From NCBI GenBank assembly GCA_026388185.1, contig JAPLKG010000017.1, positions 124,001 through 188,000 of the forward strand: a DNA stretch of 64,000 nucleotides, given 5' to 3'. The position numbers were made by a program, and so were the translations under genes. The stretch comes from Candidatus Eisenbacteria bacterium (GTDB lineage: Bacteria > Eisenbacteria > RBG-16-71-46 > JAFGJU01). A model generated the notes under the pieces. That model was not told the DNA's origin and did no database searches. It was given only the letters and a program-made list of their open reading frames with translations. This document shows, one piece after another, positions 61,349 to 64,000 of this stretch (the first letter of the stretch is position 1; each line of letters begins with the position of its first letter).

Positions 61349-62872
61349 CTAGTGTGTCTCATTACTCAGGGTATCAGCCATCAGGGTATCAGACGTGGCC
61401 CCTTCCTTTTGAACGGGTTCGACGCCCAGATTTCCGAGCACCTCTCCGGCTGCCGGCGCGTATTCGCTGTTGGGGAAGTGTTCGATGATTCTCTCGAAGA
61501 TCTCGACCGCCGATGCAGTATCTTGCTTAACGTGGAGAAAGACGTACGCGGCCGCGTACGCAGATTTTGGGGCAAAGCTTGTCGTAGGAAAATCCTTCTC
61601 CACACTCAGATATTTTTCGATCGCCTTGTCAGGTTTTCCCAATTGAAACAGGCTGAGCTCGCCGATCAGAAACGCTGATTCAGCGGCCTTCTCCCCTTCG
61701 GAGCTCAGCGCCGTCTGATTGAATTCTTTGAGTTTGGCGAGCCCCTTGCTCCTCAGGTCTGCCAGTAGCGCAAACTCGGAACGCGAGGCGTGCTCCTTCA
61801 CCTTGTCGTAGGCAGCACTCGCCGATTCAGGGTCCTCAAGGTTCACCTCATAGACGTAGCCGATCCTGAATTGCGCTTCGCTCGCCTGAATCGTCCGAGG
61901 AGATTCATCCACGACGGACTGGTACAGTTCGATTGCTTTCTTGTAATCACCCTTCTGTGCCACAACGGATGCCATCTTGAGCTTCACGACGGATGCTTTC
62001 CCAAAGTCCTTGGCAAGACCAAGCGCCTTTTCGTAGTCCTTGATGGCCGCATCGAAGTTCCTCTCAGAACCGTAGGAATCTCCAGTCTTTATCAGCGCAT
62101 CCAACACCTGTTCGTCGTCGGGACTGTTCGCAGCGACGGTCGAAAAGCTGACCCTGGCGCTGTCATACTTCGCCATTTCAAAGTAGCATTCTCCGGCTCT
62201 GGACAGACTCTTGAAGTACGACTTCGACTTCCTATTCGCGGCGACAAGTCTGTAGTAAGGAAGGGCGCCTGCGTACTGCCTCCTGTCAAATGAAGCATCA
62301 CCCAGGGCAGATAGGGCGGCCTCCCTGTCTTCGGAATGAGGATATTGCGTGATGAATTTTTCCAGGACTTGGGAAGATTGATCGTACTCCTTCCTCCCGA
62401 AAAAGCACATCCCTGTGAGAAACTGGGCTCTGGGAATGAGTGGGCTCTTGGGGTAGTACATGGTGAGTTCATTGAATTTCCGCATTGCCTTGTCGTAATC
62501 GTGCTTCTGATAGTAACACTCTCCGAGCATGAGAATTGCGTCGTCCACCCACTTGCTCTTCGGATAGACCGATATCACCTTTGCGCATTTCTCGATGGCT
62601 CTGTCCAGAAGGGCCGACACCTGGCCCGACACGCCCGCCGTCGGCGTGCCCCCCGCCGGCGTGGTTTTTGATCTGGCCGGCTGCTGGGCGGCCCGCATCG
62701 CTTGCTGATAGTATTTCCGTGCAGAGTAAAACGTGTTGTAGTAGGCGCAAGAGACAACGTGTGCGGCGAGAAGAGCGGAGAGAAGCACAATGACCAACAA
62801 ACCCGGTCGTCGTGGATTCTGCAGCTTCAGGAAATCACGAAACCGAGAGCATGTTTCTTTTTGTGTCATCAT
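61349..62872 (-). CDS. Tetratricopeptide-repeat outer-membrane lipoprotein
   Basis: A 507-residue lipoprotein: hydrophobic segment 24-38, then lipobox VVSC with Cys42, followed by AYYNTFYSARKYYQQAM, a start I associate with envelope TPR proteins of the FCB group. At least ten TPR-like units run from about 85 to 485, including CYYQKHDYDKAMRKFNELTM and GDYKKAIELYQSVVDESP. BamD and YbgF/CpoB share this style, so a role in envelope assembly or cell-wall coordination is likely. It is placed between pyrC and pyrK with gaps of 59 and 98 nt, an odd position for an envelope protein. Function is not known. Confidence 0.85.
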   Translation of the reverse strand: MMTQKETCSRFRDFLKLQNPRRPGLLVIVLLSALLAAHVVSCAYYNTFYSARKYYQQAMRAAQQPARSKTTPAGGTPTAGVSGQVSALLDRAIEKCAKVISVYPKSKWVDDAILMLGECYYQKHDYDKAMRKFNELTMYYPKSPLIPRAQFLTGMCFFGRKEYDQSSQVLEKFITQYPHSEDREAALSALGDASFDRRQYAGALPYYRLVAANRKSKSYFKSLSRAGECYFEMAKYDSARVSFSTVAANSPDDEQVLDALIKTGDSYGSERNFDAAIKDYEKALGLAKDFGKASVVKLKMASVVAQKGDYKKAIELYQSVVDESPRTIQASEAQFRIGYVYEVNLEDPESASAAYDKVKEHASRSEFALLADLRSKGLAKLKEFNQTALSSEGEKAAESAFLIGELSLFQLGKPDKAIEKYLSVEKDFPTTSFAPKSAYAAAYVFLHVKQDTASAVEIFERIIEHFPNSEYAPAAGEVLGNLGVEPVQKEGATSDTLMADTLSNETH

Positions 62873-62931
62873 GCAACCCCCGAGCTTTCAAGCCCACGGA
62901 GTGGTCACCACTTCATGCCTGGCCCACAATT

Positions 62932-64000
62932 CTAAGCCTGACGCACAATCTTACCGTCCACAACGGTAACAATCGCTTTACCCACGAGTGTCCATCCCTT
63001 GAAGGGAGTATTGCGGGAGCGGGATGCGAAAGAGCGGGGGTCGACTGTCCACTCCAGTTGCGGATCTATGACTGTGATATCCGCAGTCAGGCCGGAGGCC
63101 ATCTTTCCCGCCTTGATGCCCAGGACAGAAGCTGGAGCCAGAGTCAAGGCCGCGATTGCTTGCGACAAAGAGAGCAGCCCCTTGCTCACGAGGAAGGTCA
63201 TTACCACGCCCACGGTGGTTTCCAGTCCTATCACTCCGAAAGCCGCTTCGTCAAATTCCACGTCCTTTTCCTCTTCGCAGTGCGGGGCGTGGTCCGAGGC
63301 AATCACGTCTATGGTGCCGTCTCTCAGTCCTTCCACAACGGCCTCGCGGTCCTCCTCGCTTCTCAGCGGCGGGTTCATTTTTGTGCTTGTATCGTACCCC
63401 GATACGGCCTTGTCGGAAAGAACCAAGTGGTGCGGCGTGGCCTCAGCCGTGACGGAAAGCCCCCTCTTCTTTGCCTGCCTTATGAGGTCCACCGCGGCCC
63501 TCGTGCTGACGTGCGCAATGTGGACGCGTGCCAGGGTGAGCTCCGCGAGGACGATTTCTCTTGCGACGGCAGCCGCCTCGGAGGCCGCGGGAATGCCCTT
63601 GAGGCCGAGGGTCGTCGACCAGTAGCCCTCGTTCATAACGCCTCCCTTACCGAGATAAGGATCTTCGCAGTGAGAAATGAAAGGCAATCCCGCCATGCGT
63701 GTGTATTCCATTACCCTGCGTGCCACCTCGGAGTTCCCCACGAAATTACCGTCGTCGGAGACTGCAACTGCGCCCGCATCACGCAGGTCCATGATTTCCG
63801 CCATCCGTTCGCCCCCAAGACCCACGGTTGCCGCCGCTACGGAGAACACCTTGACCGGGCTCGTTCTCGCGGCAGTCTCGAGCACGTACCTGACCATCCC
63901 GGAGGTGTCGATTGGAGGTTGCGTGTTGGCCATGCAGGCAATCGAAGTGAACCCCCCGCGGGCCGCGGCAGCGCCGCCACTACCTATTGTCTCCTCGTCT
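62932..64000 (-). CDS. pyrC: Dihydroorotase, 5' part outside window
   Basis: The visible 355 residues or so are the main part of a class I zinc dihydroorotase, which closes carbamoyl aspartate to dihydroorotate. The frame stays open past 64000, where it reads ARGGFTSIACMANTQP, so ATG 63933 is internal and not the start. DDGNFVGNSEVARRV, ISHCEDPYLGKGG, IAHVSTRAAVDLIRQAK, EATPHHLVLSDKA and the late metal ligand in VIASDHAPH are seen. The N-terminal HxH metal site lies outside. It heads the pyrC-TPR-pyrK-pyrD-pyrF series. Confidence 0.94.
   Translation of the reverse strand, partial: DEETIGSGGAAAARGGFTSIACMANTQPPIDTSGMVRYVLETAARTSPVKVFSVAAATVGLGGERMAEIMDLRDAGAVAVSDDGNFVGNSEVARRVMEYTRMAGLPFISHCEDPYLGKGGVMNEGYWSTTLGLKGIPAASEAAAVAREIVLAELTLARVHIAHVSTRAAVDLIRQAKKRGLSVTAEATPHHLVLSDKAVSGYDTSTKMNPPLRSEEDREAVVEGLRDGTIDVIASDHAPHCEEEKDVEFDEAAFGVIGLETTVGVVMTFLVSKGLLSLSQAIAALTLAPASVLGIKAGKMASGLTADITVIDPQLEWTVDPRSFASRSRNTPFKGWTLVGKAIVTVVDGKIVRQA

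Overview
The window is 64 kb of a Gram-negative bacterial chromosome, gene-dense and almost entirely transcribed from the minus strand; only two genes (an inositol-monophosphatase family protein and a Lon-like protease) lie on the plus strand. An outer membrane is implied by LptD, a Wza-type export channel and lipoproteins. A PorX-type response regulator/PglZ protein, a TPR lipoprotein with a C-AYYNTFY start, an archaeal-type HMG-CoA synthase and a class II ribonucleotide reductase together suggest an uncultured lineage of the FCB superphylum (Eisenbacteria/Latescibacteria/WOR-3-like). This is inference; no rRNA or other marker fixes the taxon. No tRNA, rRNA, CRISPR array, insertion sequence or phage gene was seen.

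Layout. (a) 1-5.9 kb: one operon, read right to left from a good promoter near 5.87 kb: HMG-CoA synthase, thiolase, DUF35 protein, methylcrotonyl-CoA carboxylase carboxyltransferase subunit, methylglutaconyl-CoA hydratase, biotin carboxylase (cut by the window edge). (b) 6.0-9.5 kb: SuhB-like phosphatase and Lon-like protease, plus strand. (c) 9.7-15.8 kb: transketolase with a histone-like basic tail, malate dehydrogenase, and class II RNR with a strong promoter overlapped by two candidate NrdR boxes. (d) 16.0-18.4 kb: a tiny Thr-rich lipoprotein, a metallophosphatase/tetraheme cytochrome gene carrying an in-frame TGA where the family usually has a Cys (likely selenocysteine), and HU. (e) 18.4-33.4 kb: lptD, ROK kinase, sugar ABC ATPase, folC, accD, rimI, tsaB, tsaE, PorX-like regulator, its probable sensor kinase, serS and a degenerate hemC homologue. 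(f) 33.6-58.4 kb: a Wzx/Wzy-type surface polysaccharide locus with nucleotide-sugar enzymes, glycosyltransferases, flippase, polymerase, chain-length regulator and SLBB export protein. (g) 58.5-64 kb: pyrimidine genes pyrC-(TPR lipoprotein)-pyrK-pyrD-pyrF, with pyrC cut by the window edge.

Main points. The strongest candidate for something undescribed is the TGA-interrupted cytochrome/metallophosphatase at 16553-17884: signal peptide and conserved motif lie upstream of the TGA, the enzyme body and four heme sites downstream, all in one frame, with SECIS-like hairpins just after the codon. Others: an acyl-CoA operon that joins 3-methylcrotonyl-CoA to acetyl-CoA through HMG-CoA synthase instead of HMG-CoA lyase; an adjacent PorX/sensor-kinase pair; and a HemC homologue lacking the cofactor cysteine. 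Several promoters carry palindromic operator candidates (mdh, the SDR epimerase gene, nrdJ).
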